64,000 nt of DNA from Alteromonas halophila. GTDB lineage: Bacteria; Pseudomonadota; Gammaproteobacteria; Enterobacterales; Alteromonadaceae. The notes below the pieces were generated by a model. It ran no database searches and was not told where the DNA came from. It saw only the letters and a list, made by a program, of their open reading frames with translations. The translations under genes and the position numbers were made by a program. Shown piece by piece: positions 1 through 10,551 of this stretch (its first letter is position 1; each line of letters opens with the position of its first letter). The stretch is taken from positions 61,754-125,753 of the forward strand of contig NZ_BMXP01000008.1 of NCBI RefSeq assembly GCF_014651815.1, in the 5' to 3' direction.

Positions 1-110
1 ACATCACCACTCGGTACCAGCTTTGACTTGGCAAACATGATGATGAATACCAGCGCCAGTACAATGGCAATGAACATGCCGACGCCAAGAAATATCTCAA
101 TTTGATTCAT
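1..110 (-). CDS. nqrF: Na+-NQR subunit F, N-terminal fragment
   Basis: Only the first 36 codons are in the window; the gene continues past the left edge. The visible protein begins [20 protein letters not shown], a single N-terminal membrane helix that matches the start of NqrF. NqrF is the subunit that oxidises NADH through FAD and a [2Fe-2S] centre and feeds electrons into the sodium pump. The catalytic domains lie outside the window. It follows nqrE by 21 bases on the same strand, the usual order of the operon. The identification rests on the N-terminal helix plus position. Confidence 0.9.
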   Translation of the reverse strand, partial: MNQIEIFLGVGMFIAIVLALVFIIMFAKSKLVPSGD

Positions 111-131
111 ATAATTGCTCCCAAGCGTTGG

Positions 132-740
132 TTAAAGCTGAATACCAGTGAATGACTGGAAGCCCAGCGCCATCAGACCCGCAATCATAAAGACCGAGCC
201 CAAACCACGCACGCCATCCGGCATGTCGGCATACTTAAGCTTCTCTCGCACGGCGGCCAGCAGTACAATCGCAATCGCCCAGCCAACACCGCTTCCAACA
301 CCATAGACGATACTTTCGCCAAAGTTGTATTCACGCTGAACCGCGAATGCAACACCACCGAAAATGGCACAGTTAACTGTGATCAGCGGCAGAAAGATAC
401 CTAACGCGTTGTAAAGCGCCGGGAAGAACTTATCCAGACTCATTTCAAGGATCTGTACCAATGCGGCAATGACCCCGATAAACGTCAGGAAGTTCAGGAA
501 GCTCAGGTCAGCATCCGGGAAGCCGGCCCATGCCAGCGCACCAGGCGCCAGAATATTTACATAAATAACCTGGTTAACCGGCACCGAAATACCCAGTACG
601 ACGATAACCGCCACACCCAGGCCCATGGCGGTTTTTACTTTCTTAGATACCGCCAGAAACGTACACATACCCAAAAACAGGGACAGTGCCATGTTCTCAA
701 TAAAGATTGAGCGAACAAACAGTGACAAATAATGCTCCAC
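132..740 (-). CDS. nqrE: Na+-translocating NADH:quinone reductase subunit E
   Basis: A 202-residue integral membrane protein with about six helices, the normal length for NqrE. In this family NqrD and NqrE are antiparallel membrane partners that hold a [2Fe-2S] cluster between cysteines of both subunits. Here Cys26 (LGMC) and Cys124 (TVNC) sit in the expected helix breaks. It lies five bases after nqrD and upstream of nqrF in a co-directional operon. The protein starts [13 protein letters not shown], the family N-terminus. Nothing appears truncated. Confidence 0.97.
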   Translation of the reverse strand: MEHYLSLFVRSIFIENMALSLFLGMCTFLAVSKKVKTAMGLGVAVIVVLGISVPVNQVIYVNILAPGALAWAGFPDADLSFLNFLTFIGVIAALVQILEMSLDKFFPALYNALGIFLPLITVNCAIFGGVAFAVQREYNFGESIVYGVGSGVGWAIAIVLLAAVREKLKYADMPDGVRGLGSVFMIAGLMALGFQSFTGIQL

Positions 741-745
741 GACAC

Positions 746-1378
746 TTACTCCTTAGGCTCAACTTGTTCAGGGCGAATAGTACGGATGAACCACACCATA
801 CCGCCAATCAGGAAGAATGAGCTGAATGGCAGGATCAGCAGGCCGTTGCCCTGATACCAGCCACCGTTTTGCACCAGTGGCAGAATTTCGAAACCAAGAA
901 TAGTTCCAAAGCCAAACAGTTCTTTAATGGTACCGATAACGATCAGAATGAACGAATATCCCAGGCCGTTGCCGATGCCGTCCAGCAGACTCATCAGAGG
1001 TGGGCTCTTCATTGCGTACGCTTCGGCACGTCCCATTACGATACAGTTGGTGATAATCAGACCAACGAATACCGACAGTTGTTTTGAGACCTCGTAGGAG
1101 TAGGCCTTAAGTATTTGGTCAACCACGATTACCAGTGAGGCAATAATGGTCATCTGGATGATAATCCGAACGCTTGACGGAATCTGATTGCGAATCAGTG
1201 AGATAAACAGATTCGAGAACGAGACCACGCTGGTCAGCGCCAGTGACATTACCAGTGCTGTTTCCAGCTTGGTGGTAATTGCCAGTGCAGAACAAATACC
1301 CAGAACCTGCAGGGCAATAGGGTTGTTGTCCAGTATTGGCCCAAACAGGGCCTTTTTCATTTCTTTAGTGTCAGCCAT
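746..1378 (-). CDS. nqrD: Na+-translocating NADH:quinone reductase subunit D
   Basis: A 210-residue polytopic membrane subunit of the Na+-NQR complex, homologous to NqrE but in the opposite membrane orientation. Cys29 (LGIC) and Cys112 (ITNC) are the conserved cysteines that in the family contribute to the intramembrane iron-sulfur centre. It lies ten bases after nqrC and five before nqrE, so it is translated from the same polycistronic message. The complex couples NADH oxidation and quinone reduction to sodium export, which fits a marine cell that runs transport on a sodium gradient. Confidence 0.97.
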   Translation of the reverse strand: MADTKEMKKALFGPILDNNPIALQVLGICSALAITTKLETALVMSLALTSVVSFSNLFISLIRNQIPSSVRIIIQMTIIASLVIVVDQILKAYSYEVSKQLSVFVGLIITNCIVMGRAEAYAMKSPPLMSLLDGIGNGLGYSFILIVIGTIKELFGFGTILGFEILPLVQNGGWYQGNGLLILPFSSFFLIGGMVWFIRTIRPEQVEPKE

Positions 1379-1388
1379 GAAACTCCCC

Positions 1389-2153
1389 TTATGAACGCCA
1401 TGCTTGTTTCTTCAGGAACTCGCCAAAGCCCTGTTCGCCGGTCCAGTAACGGATGGTGTTTTCCACACCGTTACTGGTCAGCGTTGCACCAGAGAGTGCA
1501 TCAACAGAGTGCGGGTTACTTGGTTTTGCATTCTTCTTCACGCGGATAGCCACTTCGCCATCTTCGTAAAGTTTCTTGCCGTCCCATTTGTCCTGCCACG
1601 CAGGGTTCTGAACTTCACCGCCCAGTCCTGGTGTTTCCGCCTGATCGTAGTAAATCAGCTCACGAATAGTTTGTCCGTCATTGTCTACTGCCAGGAACCC
1701 GTACATCAGGTCCCATAGGCCGCTGCCGTGCACCGGTAGAATCACGCGTGATACTTCGCCCGCATCATCTCGTACCATCCACACGCTAGCCACGTTCGGA
1801 CGACGCTGAAAGCCAACGTTACTGTTCGTAACCTTGGTGCTCATGTCAGTTTTCTTAGCCGCCTTGTACATGTCGTAATCGCTGCCTGGTGCTTCGGTGA
1901 ATTCACCGGATTCCAGGTCAACAAAGCGCTGTTCCACACGCTCTGCGTAGACAGATTCAATGTTGTCAGCACTCATGCCCTGCTCGTACAGGCCAGCAGC
2001 CGTCAGGATGTTAGATTTTTTGTCCAGTGATGCATTGGTTTGCTGAATACTACGCAAGCCTACAGCTGCACCCGATACAACAACAGAACAGACCAAACAA
2101 ACTGCAACCACGATGCCGATTGTTTTTCCTAGAGATTCTTTCTTAGCCGACAC
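1389..2153 (-). CDS. nqrC: Na+-translocating NADH:quinone reductase subunit C
   Basis: A 254-residue subunit with one N-terminal membrane helix (about residues 9-32) and a periplasmic FMN-binding domain. The flavinylation motif [10 protein letters not shown] is present near residues 218-227; in the family the threonine of SGAT (Thr224 here) receives FMN covalently from ApbE. Its start overlaps the end of nqrB by 11 bases, which suggests translational coupling. The length is normal. Confidence 0.97.
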   Translation of the reverse strand: MSAKKESLGKTIGIVVAVCLVCSVVVSGAAVGLRSIQQTNASLDKKSNILTAAGLYEQGMSADNIESVYAERVEQRFVDLESGEFTEAPGSDYDMYKAAKKTDMSTKVTNSNVGFQRRPNVASVWMVRDDAGEVSRVILPVHGSGLWDLMYGFLAVDNDGQTIRELIYYDQAETPGLGGEVQNPAWQDKWDGKKLYEDGEVAIRVKKNAKPSNPHSVDALSGATLTSNGVENTIRYWTGEQGFGEFLKKQAWRS

Positions 2154-3345
2154 GTGCTACCCTCCGCTTGATATTGCTTTGTGCGACGAAATAGTCGAAC
2201 AGTGGTGCCCACAGGTTGCAGAACAGAATGGCCAGCATGATCCCTTCAGGGAAGGCCGGGTTAACCACACGGATAAGCACGGTCATCATGCCGATAGAGA
2301 ATCCGTAAGCCCACTTTCCTGTATCTGTAAACGATGCTGATACCGGATCGGTTGCCATAAAGAACATACCGAAGGCCAGACCGCCGACAACAAAGTGCCA
2401 GTGCGCTGGCATGGCAAACATGTAATTGGTATCACTGCCCACTAAATTAAGCAGCGTTGCAAAAGCAGCAACACCCAGCGCAACACCGGCGACAATACGC
2501 CAGCTGGCAATACGCATGTACATGATAAACAGACCGCCAATCATAATCGCAAGGGTAGATACCTCTCCGGCAGAACCTGCGATGGTGCCCAGGAAGCTGT
2601 TCATCCACTGGTCCATATTGGAGAAATCCAGGTTGCCAGAGGCCGCCTGACTCAGTGAAGTTGCACCCGAATAGCCATCTGCAGCGACCCACACCTGATC
2701 ACCGGTGATCTGGGCTGGATAGGCAAAATACAAAAACGCACGACCCGACAGTGCCGGGTTCAGGAAGTTACGGCCCGTACCGCCAAATACTTCTTTTGCA
2801 ATAACGACACCAAACGTAATCCCTAACGCCACTTGCCATAAAGGAATGGTCGCGGGCAAGGTTAATGCAAACAGCACCGAGGTAACGAAGAAGCCTTCGT
2901 TCACTTCGTGCTTACGCACCGATGCAAACAAAACTTCCCAGAAGCCGCCGACGATAAAGGTCACGGCATAAATAGGCAGCCAGAAACATGCACCATAAAA
3001 CATCATGCCTAACCAGCCAGCGTCAGTCAGATCGCCGCCAAGTGCGGTGAACAGGCTCGCCTGCCAGGCATCCGGCAATGTGCCAGAACCCGCTGCCAGT
3101 GCTTCACTGGCCTGCAGGCCAATGTTGTACATACCCATGAACATCGCCGGGAATGTTGCCATCCAGACCATGATCATGATGCGTTTTAAGTCGATGCTAT
3201 CACGCACGTGCGTGCTGGCTTTGTTGACTTTACCCGGTGTATAAAAAATGGTTGCCGCAGCTTCATACAGCGCGTACCACTTTTCGTGTTTACCACCTGG
3301 TTCAAAATTAGGTTCGATTTTCTCTAAATACGCTTTTAAACCCAT
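2143..3345 (-). CDS. nqrB: Na+-translocating NADH:quinone reductase subunit B
   Basis: A 400-residue membrane subunit with about ten helices. It forms the sodium channel and carries covalent FMN and riboflavin in the family. The motif [14 protein letters not shown] (from about residue 191) and the flavinylation sequence DGYSGATSL, with Thr229 as the expected FMN-linked residue, are both intact. It follows nqrA by three bases and overlaps nqrC. Confidence 0.97.
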   Translation of the reverse strand: MGLKAYLEKIEPNFEPGGKHEKWYALYEAAATIFYTPGKVNKASTHVRDSIDLKRIMIMVWMATFPAMFMGMYNIGLQASEALAAGSGTLPDAWQASLFTALGGDLTDAGWLGMMFYGACFWLPIYAVTFIVGGFWEVLFASVRKHEVNEGFFVTSVLFALTLPATIPLWQVALGITFGVVIAKEVFGGTGRNFLNPALSGRAFLYFAYPAQITGDQVWVAADGYSGATSLSQAASGNLDFSNMDQWMNSFLGTIAGSAGEVSTLAIMIGGLFIMYMRIASWRIVAGVALGVAAFATLLNLVGSDTNYMFAMPAHWHFVVGGLAFGMFFMATDPVSASFTDTGKWAYGFSIGMMTVLIRVVNPAFPEGIMLAILFCNLWAPLFDYFVAQSNIKRRVARVG

Positions 3346-3348
3346 GAC

Positions 3349-4689
3349 TTAACCCTCTTTCTCAATCGTGGTCAAACAGTCGCGCAGAATCGGACCATAG
3401 TTGTATTTGCCAGGGCACACGTAGGTACACAATGCCAAATCTTCCTCATCCAACTCGAGGCAACCCAACGCCTGAGCACTGTCAGTATCGCCGGAGATCA
3501 AATCACGCAACAGCAGCGTGGGAATGACATCCAGGGGCATAACGCGTTCATAATTACCAATGGGCACCATCGAGCGCTCAGAGCCATTGGTTGTTGTTGT
3601 CATATCGAATTTTTTGCCGCCACTTAAATGACCCAGGTAGGCACGGGTCACCGAGTGCTTGTCTGAGCCGGGTGTAATCCAGCCGAACAGCTTTTTCTCA
3701 CGGCCTTCTTTAATCAGTGAGACCTGTGTATGGAAGCGACCAAGGAAACCATGGACGCCCTGTGCTGTAGTGCCATTCAGCACCGAGCCAGAGACAACAC
3801 GCACTTCGTCGCCTTCGATCTCGCCTTCGGTCAGCTCAGTCACATCGCCGCCCAGCAGCGTTCTGACCAGACGTGGATCTTTGGCAGCAGGACCGCTTAG
3901 TGCTACTACACGACGGTTATCCAGCTCACCACTGGTCAGCAAGGCTCCGATGGCCATCACGTCCTGATAGTTGACGTGCCATACGGTCTTTTTCAGTCCT
4001 ACGGGATCAAGGTGATGGATGTGAGTGCCTGGCAAACCGGCCGGATGCGGACCACCAAACTCTTCCACATCAACGGCTGCGTCACCAGTTGGAATGGACG
4101 CACCCTGTGCTTTACACACGAAGACCTTGCCTTCGCTCAAAGCAGTCAAGGCTTTCAATCCGTTAACAAAGTCTTCTTCGCGCTCACCAACAATAACTGT
4201 AGGGTCAGCCGCCAGCGGATTGGTATCCATCGCTGTTACGAAAATGGAATGCGGTGCAGAGTCCAGAGCTGGCGCTTTGCTAAACGGACGCGTACGCAGC
4301 GCTGTCCACATGCCCGAATCAACCAGGATTGACTGCAGCTTTTCGCGGTCCGTGTTCGCCAGATCCTTCGCAGCAATTTTGTCAAATTCGACGGCGTCAT
4401 CGCCTTCGATTTTAATCACCACTGACTGAAGGACACGTTTTGCACCACGGTTCACTTCTACCACCTCACCCGCGGCCGGTGCAGTAAATTTAACGCCTGC
4501 ATTCTTTTTGTCTTCAAAAAGAAGCTGACCTTTTTTTACTTTGTCACCAACCTGAATGTGCATGGTAGGACGCATACCCACATATTCTTCTCCCAGAATG
4601 GCAACGCGCGTCACAGCAGAACCGTCAGAGATTTGCTGTGAAGGCGCCCCCTCAATTGGGAGGTCGAGACCTTTCTTGATTTTTATCAT
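3349..4689 (-). CDS. nqrA: Na+-translocating NADH:quinone reductase subunit A
   Basis: A 446-residue cytoplasmic subunit, first gene of the nqr operon. I start it at the ATG at 4687-4689 because the family N-terminus is [16 protein letters not shown]. The frame stays open upstream to 4755, but that extension does not look like NqrA. The N-terminal half shows a biotinyl/lipoyl-like barrel segment ([19 protein letters not shown]), and the C-terminal half ends in [17 protein letters not shown], as in other NqrA proteins. NqrA contributes to quinone binding in the complex. Confidence 0.95.
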   Translation of the reverse strand: MIKIKKGLDLPIEGAPSQQISDGSAVTRVAILGEEYVGMRPTMHIQVGDKVKKGQLLFEDKKNAGVKFTAPAAGEVVEVNRGAKRVLQSVVIKIEGDDAVEFDKIAAKDLANTDREKLQSILVDSGMWTALRTRPFSKAPALDSAPHSIFVTAMDTNPLAADPTVIVGEREEDFVNGLKALTALSEGKVFVCKAQGASIPTGDAAVDVEEFGGPHPAGLPGTHIHHLDPVGLKKTVWHVNYQDVMAIGALLTSGELDNRRVVALSGPAAKDPRLVRTLLGGDVTELTEGEIEGDEVRVVSGSVLNGTTAQGVHGFLGRFHTQVSLIKEGREKKLFGWITPGSDKHSVTRAYLGHLSGGKKFDMTTTTNGSERSMVPIGNYERVMPLDVIPTLLLRDLISGDTDSAQALGCLELDEEDLALCTYVCPGKYNYGPILRDCLTTIEKEG

Positions 4690-5136
4690 ATGTAATCGCA
4701 CTACTCTAATAGAAATACTCTTTTGCATGACGTAGGCAGCGTTGCCTGTCAGCATGCAAAAGCGTACTCAGAACAGGGTAAACCATGTTACTGATTGTTA
4801 TTACAACTTACTTTTTACTCACTGATCGCTTTGCGTAAAAACGACGTGACAGATGGCGTTCCGTTTGCTGCGGAATCACGGGACGACGAATGGCAAGCAA
4901 CTGATATTATTGGGTTTTTAGAGGTCTGGCCGCCATAGCCGTCGCGACGGTATATACAACACCCTCACTTAACTTCGGGATTTTAGCATTAACCACCAGC
5001 CTTGCGCCACGTTAATCACAGATAAACCTCAATTTTTCTACAAAACTTAATCTTATAATCTGCGATACGCGGTTCCGCTTTTTGTCAATTCCTGTATGCA
5101 CCCGCCCGGCTAATCATGTGCTCCTTGAGCAGACAC
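4690..5136. other. Intergenic region upstream of nqrA
   Basis: About 450 bases without a convincing gene; they must contain the nqr promoter and leader on the minus strand. The only structure I see is a perfect 12-base palindrome, CCGTCGCGACGG, at 4939-4950. I cannot assign it to a known regulator. The minus-strand sequence around 4900-4925 is AT-rich and could hold the promoter, but no clear -35/-10 pair stands out. Confidence 0.4.
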
Positions 5137-5162
5137 GAAAAAGCCGTCGAAAAGACGGCTTA
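5137..5162 (-). terminator. Rho-independent terminator of fabV
   Basis: Arms AAGCCGTC (5141-5148) and GACGGCTT (5154-5161) are perfectly complementary around a five-base loop. On the minus strand the stem is followed by a run of T. It lies about 23 bases past the fabV stop codon. Confidence 0.85.
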
Positions 5163-5184
5163 ATCACCTGCATATCGCACCGGA

Positions 5185-6363
5185 TTACCAGCTTACCTGC
5201 GGGTCAACATCTTCGTCATAGTCGACATTGTCGATATCAAAACCGAACAGTTTCAAAAACTCATGGTGGTAACCGGCATAATCGCTCAGTTCATGGAAGT
5301 TTTCCTGGCTGACGTCATCCCACAGCGCTTTAATTTTTGCCTGAGTCTCGTCATTGGTTTCTTTACCGTCCATACGGAAGCGGTTCGCTTCATCAAGGAC
5401 CGGCGTATCACCATACAGACAGGTAGAGAACAGTCCACGGATCTGCTCTATACAGCCTTCGTGAGTGCCCTCATCTTTCATGACCTGATACAACAGTGAG
5501 ATGTACAGCGGCATTACCGGGATAGCAGAGCTTGCCTGTGTTACCAGTGCTTTTAGCGAACTGACATGGGCATCGATCATCAGATCACTGTGTTTGCCGA
5601 TAATCGCTGCCGCCGCGCGATCCAGGTCTTCTTTGGCTTTACCAATGGTCGCCTGCCCGTAAATGGGCCAGGTCAGTTCTTTACCAATATAGGTATAGGC
5701 CGTGGTCTGAGCATTTTCAGCCAGCACACCGGCCTCTGCCAGGGCATCCAGCCACATTTCCCAGTCTTCACCGCCCATGACCTTAATGGTGTTTAAAATT
5801 TCTTCGTCGCTGGCCGGCTCCAGCGTCACATCGTGAACCAGATCCTTGTCGGTATCATAGGTTTTGGTGGTATAGGTTTCACCCACTGGTTTCAGTGTGG
5901 ATTTGTAGGTTTCACCGGAATTGGGGTCCGTACGGCGTGGCGAGGCCAGGCTATACACCACCAGATCGACCTTGCCCAGATCCTGTTTAATTTTTTCGAT
6001 AACCTCACGTTTCATTTCATGAGAAAACGCGTCGCCATTGAGCGTCTCAGCATAGAGGTCATTGTTGCGCGCCTGCGTATGAAAGGCGGCCGTATTATAC
6101 CAGCCTGCGGTACCGGTTTTGCGCTCAGTTGGCGCTTTTTCAAAACACACGCCGAGGGTGTTGGCGCCGTAACCAAATGCTGAGGTAATACGCGATGCCA
6201 GGCCGTACCCGGTTGAGCAACCTATCACCAAGACATTTTTAGGGCCTTCGCCACTGACGCCCGCATTCCGAATGTAGTCAATTTGCTGTTTGACCGCTTC
6301 CGCACAGCCCTTGGGGTGCGCGTTTGTGCAGATAAAGCCTCTGACTTTCGGCTTGATAACCAT
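5185..6363 (-). CDS. fabV: trans-2-enoyl-ACP/CoA reductase FabV
   Basis: A 392-residue NADH-dependent enoyl reductase that completes each fatty-acid elongation cycle by reducing the trans-2 double bond. The N-terminus [20 protein letters not shown] and the nucleotide-binding stretch [14 protein letters not shown] are diagnostic of FabV. The catalytic Y-x8-K pattern is seen near residue 235 in [10 protein letters not shown]. The length matches the family. It is monocistronic, with its own terminator. Members of this family are insensitive to triclosan; that is family knowledge, not tested here. Confidence 0.96.
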   Translation of the reverse strand: MVIKPKVRGFICTNAHPKGCAEAVKQQIDYIRNAGVSGEGPKNVLVIGCSTGYGLASRITSAFGYGANTLGVCFEKAPTERKTGTAGWYNTAAFHTQARNNDLYAETLNGDAFSHEMKREVIEKIKQDLGKVDLVVYSLASPRRTDPNSGETYKSTLKPVGETYTTKTYDTDKDLVHDVTLEPASDEEILNTIKVMGGEDWEMWLDALAEAGVLAENAQTTAYTYIGKELTWPIYGQATIGKAKEDLDRAAAAIIGKHSDLMIDAHVSSLKALVTQASSAIPVMPLYISLLYQVMKDEGTHEGCIEQIRGLFSTCLYGDTPVLDEANRFRMDGKETNDETQAKIKALWDDVSQENFHELSDYAGYHHEFLKLFGFDIDNVDYDEDVDPQVSW

Positions 6364-6460
6364 AGATTTCTGTCCTTTTATGAATGTGCGGCTATTGTAT
6401 GCAAGCCAGAGCGGATAACAACTCTGAGCAGCTTAACTGTCCCGGTGCCGTGAGTCGGCA

Positions 6461-7558
6461 TTACTTGTCCCGGTTGTTGTAATACGCCTTTTCTGACAGG
6501 GCATGATACTGCGCAACATCACGATAAAAACTCTGATATGCCTTATAAATTCGCGCAAAGTCAGCATCGTTGGCGGCCTGCTTTTCCATTACCCGCGTGG
6601 TTGCTGCTCTGAGCGCGCGGATCACATCATCTGGCAATGGTCGAACTTGTACCCCATGCTCTTCAATCAGCGTTTGCATAGCATTATTGTTACGCGCCGT
6701 GTACTCATCGAGCATATCCTGGTTAACGGCTCGGGTTGCTGTCTCAACAATTGCCTGTAAGTCATCAGGTAATGCGTTGAAGGCATCTTTATTCACAATA
6801 AATTCCAGCGCTGTGCCTGGCTCATGCCAGCCGGAATGATAATAATAGTCTGCCGCGCGGTGAAGACCAAAGGCCAGATCATTATAAGGACCCACCCATT
6901 CGGTGGCATCAATGGCACCGGTTTGCAGTGCCACAAAAATCTCGCCGCCCGTTAGTGTCACCGGTACACCACCGACCTCTTTGAAGACTTCCCCGCCAAG
7001 CCCTGGGATCCGCATCTTCAGGCCTCTGAAGTCCTCCAGACTGGTGATCTCGTCTTTAAACCAGCCCGCCATCTGAACACCACTATTGCCGCCGGCAAAG
7101 GGGATAACGTTAAAGGGCGCGTAAAGTTCGCGCCACAATTCCATGCCACCGCCATACTGAAGCCAGGCATTCATCTCAATAGCATTCATGCCAAACGGGA
7201 TAGCAGAAAATATCGGCGCAGCCGGTATTTTGCCTTTCCAGTAATAGGCCCCGGCATGTCCCATTTGCGCCGTGCCCTGTGAAACCGTATCGAAGACTTC
7301 GAATCCGGGAACCAGCTCACCGGCACCATACACTGTTACTTTCAGTCGCCCTGCAGACATTTTTTCAACGACGTCAGCAAAGGTTTCAGGCCCCCTGCCG
7401 AGCCCCGGGAAATTCTTTGGCCAGGCCGTTACCATTTTCCACTCGAAGGTTTGTTGTGTCGTTTGCTCGGCGCCTTGCTGCGGTGCGCTATTCTCAGAGC
7501 AAGCGGCTGTCAGCGCAGAAAGCAGCACCAGCAAGGTCACACGTACAGGGTTGTTCAT
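6461..7558 (-). CDS. dctP: TRAP transporter substrate-binding protein (DctP/TakP type)
   Basis: A 365-residue periplasmic solute receptor of a tripartite TRAP transporter. The N-terminus has a lipobox (LTAAC, Cys20), so it is probably a lipoprotein anchored in the membrane. The segments TAWPKNFPGLGRGPETFA and ATEWVGPYNDLAFGL are typical of the TakP/FcbT1 branch, whose characterised member binds 2-oxo acids. The true substrate here is not known. In DctP proteins the arginine of MRIPGLGGE (about residue 183) contacts the substrate carboxylate. It is the last gene of the dctQ-dctM-dctP operon, 12 bases after the permease. Confidence 0.9.
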   Translation of the reverse strand: MNNPVRVTLLVLLSALTAACSENSAPQQGAEQTTQQTFEWKMVTAWPKNFPGLGRGPETFADVVEKMSAGRLKVTVYGAGELVPGFEVFDTVSQGTAQMGHAGAYYWKGKIPAAPIFSAIPFGMNAIEMNAWLQYGGGMELWRELYAPFNVIPFAGGNSGVQMAGWFKDEITSLEDFRGLKMRIPGLGGEVFKEVGGVPVTLTGGEIFVALQTGAIDATEWVGPYNDLAFGLHRAADYYYHSGWHEPGTALEFIVNKDAFNALPDDLQAIVETATRAVNQDMLDEYTARNNNAMQTLIEEHGVQVRPLPDDVIRALRAATTRVMEKQAANDADFARIYKAYQSFYRDVAQYHALSEKAYYNNRDK

Positions 7559-7570
7559 ATTATTTATTCC

Positions 7571-8935
7571 CTAGTCATAAAGGTAGTTGGGCAGCCAGGT
7601 GGCCAGTTCCGGCCAGATGGCAAGGGCAACCAGCATTACTAACTGTAAGCCAATAAATGGCATGACGCCGCGATAAATGTGTGAGGTTTTCACCGATGGC
7701 GGCGCAACTCCGCGCAGGTAGAAAAGCGCGAAGCCAAATGGCGGGGTCAGAAAGGAAGTCTGCAGATTTACGGCCAGCATGATGCCCAGCCAGACAGGAT
7801 CAACATCCATCATCAGCAGCACCGGTGCCACAATGGGCACCACGACAAAGGTAATTTCAATAAAATCCAGAATAAAGCCCAGCACAAAGACCAACAGCAT
7901 GACAATTAACATGGCACTGAACACGCCGCCGGGCAGTGATGTGAGGAAATCCTGTACCAGACGTTCTCCGCCAAATCCGCGAAAAACTAAAGAAAAAATC
8001 GACGCACCAATCAGGATAAGAAACACCATGGCCGTGACCGTCGTGGTTTCCATCATCGTCTGCTTAAGAGTAGTTAGCGATAACTTACGCTGCAAACCAG
8101 CTTATACAAGGGCACCAGTCGCACCGACGCCTGCGGCTTCAGTAGGCGTGGCAAAGCCGGTCAGAATCGAGCCCAGCACCAGCACAATAAGCAGCAGCGG
8201 TGGCACCAGCGCAGCCAGCAACTTTCCTGTGCCTGCCTGCATAGATTCAGCCTCTGGCACAGACGCGTCATCAGCTTTACGCAATGCAAACAGCACGTAC
8301 AGCGTGTACAGCACCACCAGCGCCAGGCCGGGTACGATAGCTCCCACAAACAAATCGCCGACAGACACCGATTCGGGTGAGAAGATCCCCATCGACAGCT
8401 GCGCCTTCTGATAGGCACTGGACAATACATCGCCAAGCAGTACCAGTGCGATGGATGGCGGTATAATCTGACCAAGCGTGCCGGTCGCGCATATTGTACC
8501 GGTCGCAACAGATGGCGGGTAGCCGCGCTTTAGCATCACCGGTAACGACAGCAGGCCCATGGTGACCACGGTCGCCCCCACAATGCCGGTACTGGCAGCC
8601 AGCAGCATCCCCACCAGCACCACAGAGACACCCAGCCCGGCGTGAAAGCGTCCTATCAGTGCTGCCATGGCGTTTAGTAACTCTTCGGCAACTTTGCTTT
8701 TCTCAAGCACCATGCCCATAAAAATAAACAACGGAACGGCAATCAGTGTCTGATTCGTCAGGATCCCGTACAACCGGTTTGGCAGTGCACTTAAGTAGGA
8801 CGTATCAAAGGTGCCGGTAAGCGCGCCTAGCCCTGCAAAGATAAGTGACGTCCCCGCCAGCGTGAAAGCAACCGGGAACCCCAGTAACAAAATGCCGCAA
8901 ATACAGATAAACAGGACTATGGCCATCCATTCCAT
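7571..8935 (-). pseudogene. dctM: TRAP transporter large permease DctM, interrupted by an in-frame stop
   Basis: Two open stretches in one frame together make a full-length DctM of about 454 codons. Residues 1-277 (8935 to 8102) begin MEWMAIVLFICICGILLLGF, and the rest (8101 to 7571) contains QRKLSLTTLKQTMMETT and ends in NYLYD. They are separated only by a TAA codon at 8102-8104, between GATGALV and AGLQRK. DctM normally is one protein of 12 or more helices that moves substrate with sodium. The stop falls in a cytoplasmic-loop-like segment. No frameshift is needed, and both halves look otherwise well conserved. So this is a recent nonsense change, a sequencing error, or a readthrough or split protein. 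A second initiation could use the ATG at 8093-8095, six bases after the stop. Confidence 0.85.
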
Positions 8936-8937
8936 AA

Positions 8938-9477
8938 TCAGTGTGCCCGCTTAATCATCAGTGTGTAACGCACGATATCTGCCAGCCCCTGCAGCATCAG
9001 CATGGCCGCGGTGACAGGAAGCAATGTCTTAAGCACAAACACCAGCGGCAGTCCCCCGGCTTCAATGGAAGACTCCATCAGGCGCCAGCTTGCAGTGACA
9101 TACGGCAGGCTATATAAGAAAATAACGCTGCAGGTTGGCAGCATAAGCACCAACGTTCCCAGTAGATTGACTTTGGCCTGGGAGACAGGGGACAGTCGCC
9201 GGTAAAACACATCAACCCGCACGTGGCCGTCACTGCGCAGTGTATACGCCGCAGCCAGCATAAAAACCGCGCTGTGCAAATACATTACCGATTCCTGCAG
9301 GGCAATCCAGCCCACATTAAACCCATAGCGAAGCACCACCACGGCAAACGTGATCAGCACCATGGCAAGGGTTGCTACACTCACCCACTGGCAAATCCGG
9401 CGGTTGATAGTGTCTGTGACCCGGCAAAAAGCTGGGAGAGAGGCTGGTTCGGTATTATCTGGCGACTGCCGCGTCAT
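8938..9477 (-). CDS. dctQ: TRAP transporter small permease DctQ
   Basis: A 179-residue protein with four predicted helices, the small membrane subunit that pairs with DctM. The stretch GWIALQESVMYLHSAVFML is typical of the FcbT2-like DctQ branch, followed by a basic loop and YTLRSDGHVRVDVFYRRL. It is the first gene of the transporter operon, two bases before dctM. An extended N-terminus of about 30 residues precedes the first helix, which is common in this branch. Confidence 0.9.
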   Translation of the reverse strand: MTRQSPDNTEPASLPAFCRVTDTINRRICQWVSVATLAMVLITFAVVVLRYGFNVGWIALQESVMYLHSAVFMLAAAYTLRSDGHVRVDVFYRRLSPVSQAKVNLLGTLVLMLPTCSVIFLYSLPYVTASWRLMESSIEAGGLPLVFVLKTLLPVTAAMLMLQGLADIVRYTLMIKRAH

Positions 9478-9660
9478 GTGTTAACAGGCTGCTTACATTT
9501 TTTATGTAGCGTAATGATTTTCCTGGTGAATTGCCAACCAAAAAATAGCAGGGGTTCAAATGCGACTATCGCTGCTCAGAGCTGTTGACTTATTTCATGA
9601 TGCAGGAGGCCCGTGTGGCTTCGGCTGTGCAGACAATTAAGGGGTGGAACAAATCGGGTG

Positions 9661-9686
9661 AGCGCGGCAGGCATTGCCGCCGCGCT
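9661..9686 (-). terminator. Hairpin downstream of the FKBP isomerase gene
   Basis: Arms AGCGCGGC (9661-9668) and GCCGCGCT (9679-9686) form a GC-rich stem 13 bases past the isomerase stop codon. No T-run follows on the minus strand, so termination is uncertain. Confidence 0.35.
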
Positions 9687-9698
9687 GCTACGTACTTC

Positions 9699-10319
9699 TT
9701 ATGACAATACGTCAAGTAACTCAATATCAAATACCAGAGTGCTGTAAGGCGGAATCGCCGCGCCTGCACCCTGCTCGCCGTAGGCCAGATGATGCGGCAC
9801 ATACAGCTTCCATTTAGCGCCTTCCTTCATCGACTGCAATGCCTCAGTCCAGCCTTTAATCACGCCGCCAACCGGGAATTCTGCCGGTTGCCCGCGTTCA
9901 TAGGAGCTGTCAAACAGCTTGCCGTCGATAAACGTGCCATGATAGTGAGTACGCACTGTACTTTCAGCCGTGGGTGATGCGCCCTCGCCTTCGGCGATTA
10001 CTTCGTACTGCAGGCCTGATTCTGTCACGGTGACTTCATCCCGCTCAGCGTTCTCTTTTAGGAATTTCTCGCCTTCTTCAATGATCGCTTTAGACTGCTC
10101 TTCTTTTGCAGCCTGCATGCGGCCGTGAATTTCACCGAAGGCATTGCGCATGGTGTTATTGTCCACTTGCTGCTCCTGACCGGTGAATGCATCTTCCAGC
10201 CCTTTCATTACCGCATTGATGTCCATACCGTCAAATGGGTTACTCTTTAACTGTTCGCCCATTTGATAACCAATGCCGTAGCTGGCCTGCGTTTCCACTG
10301 TATCGAATGAATCTGCCAC
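9699..10319 (-). CDS. fklB: FKBP-type peptidyl-prolyl cis-trans isomerase (FklB/FKBP22-like)
   Basis: A 206-residue folding helper. The N-terminal half (about 1-95) is helical and rich in charged residues, the dimerisation domain of FklB/FkpA-type enzymes (ASYGIGYQMGEQL). The C-terminal half is an FKBP domain with VRTHYHGTFIDGKLFDSSYERG and the closing segment YGEQGAGAAIPPYSTLVFDIELLDV. No signal peptide is visible, so it should be cytoplasmic, as FklB is. It is monocistronic. Confidence 0.92.
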   Translation of the reverse strand: MADSFDTVETQASYGIGYQMGEQLKSNPFDGMDINAVMKGLEDAFTGQEQQVDNNTMRNAFGEIHGRMQAAKEEQSKAIIEEGEKFLKENAERDEVTVTESGLQYEVIAEGEGASPTAESTVRTHYHGTFIDGKLFDSSYERGQPAEFPVGGVIKGWTEALQSMKEGAKWKLYVPHHLAYGEQGAGAAIPPYSTLVFDIELLDVLS

Positions 10320-10551
10320 AAATACTCCTGAAATTTTATTACATTTTCAGACTATTTTTTAACCAGTCAGTACCAAGCTAAAACCATAGTCTGGCGATAA
10401 CACGATAGTTTACCACAGCAATGCTGGCCTTGCCTGGCGTTATTTTGAACACAGAGTGAACCGGATCTATTGCTGTAAGTTATAACTCAAAGTAGTTAGA
10501 CAATAACGCTGCTTCGCAGTAAGGTGAATAGCCTGAAAGCAGGAGGATGCC
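10320..10551. other. Divergent intergenic region between fklB and ppc
   Basis: Holds the promoters of both divergent genes. An 8-base inverted repeat, CAGACTAT with ATAGTCTG, occurs around 10347-10395; its meaning is unknown. A strong ribosome-binding site (AGGAGG, near 10541) precedes ppc. Confidence 0.4.

Noticed and set aside
6409..6421. Sequence identical to part of the lac operator (GAGCGGATAACAA) upstream of fabV
   Set aside because: It is a 13-base match without the symmetric left half, and no LacI-family gene or sugar operon is nearby. It is probably chance.
7779..8411. Plus-strand open frame of 210 codons opposite dctM
   Set aside because: It is antisense to both halves of the permease and low in complexity (Ser/Thr-rich). 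It does not account for the stop in dctM.
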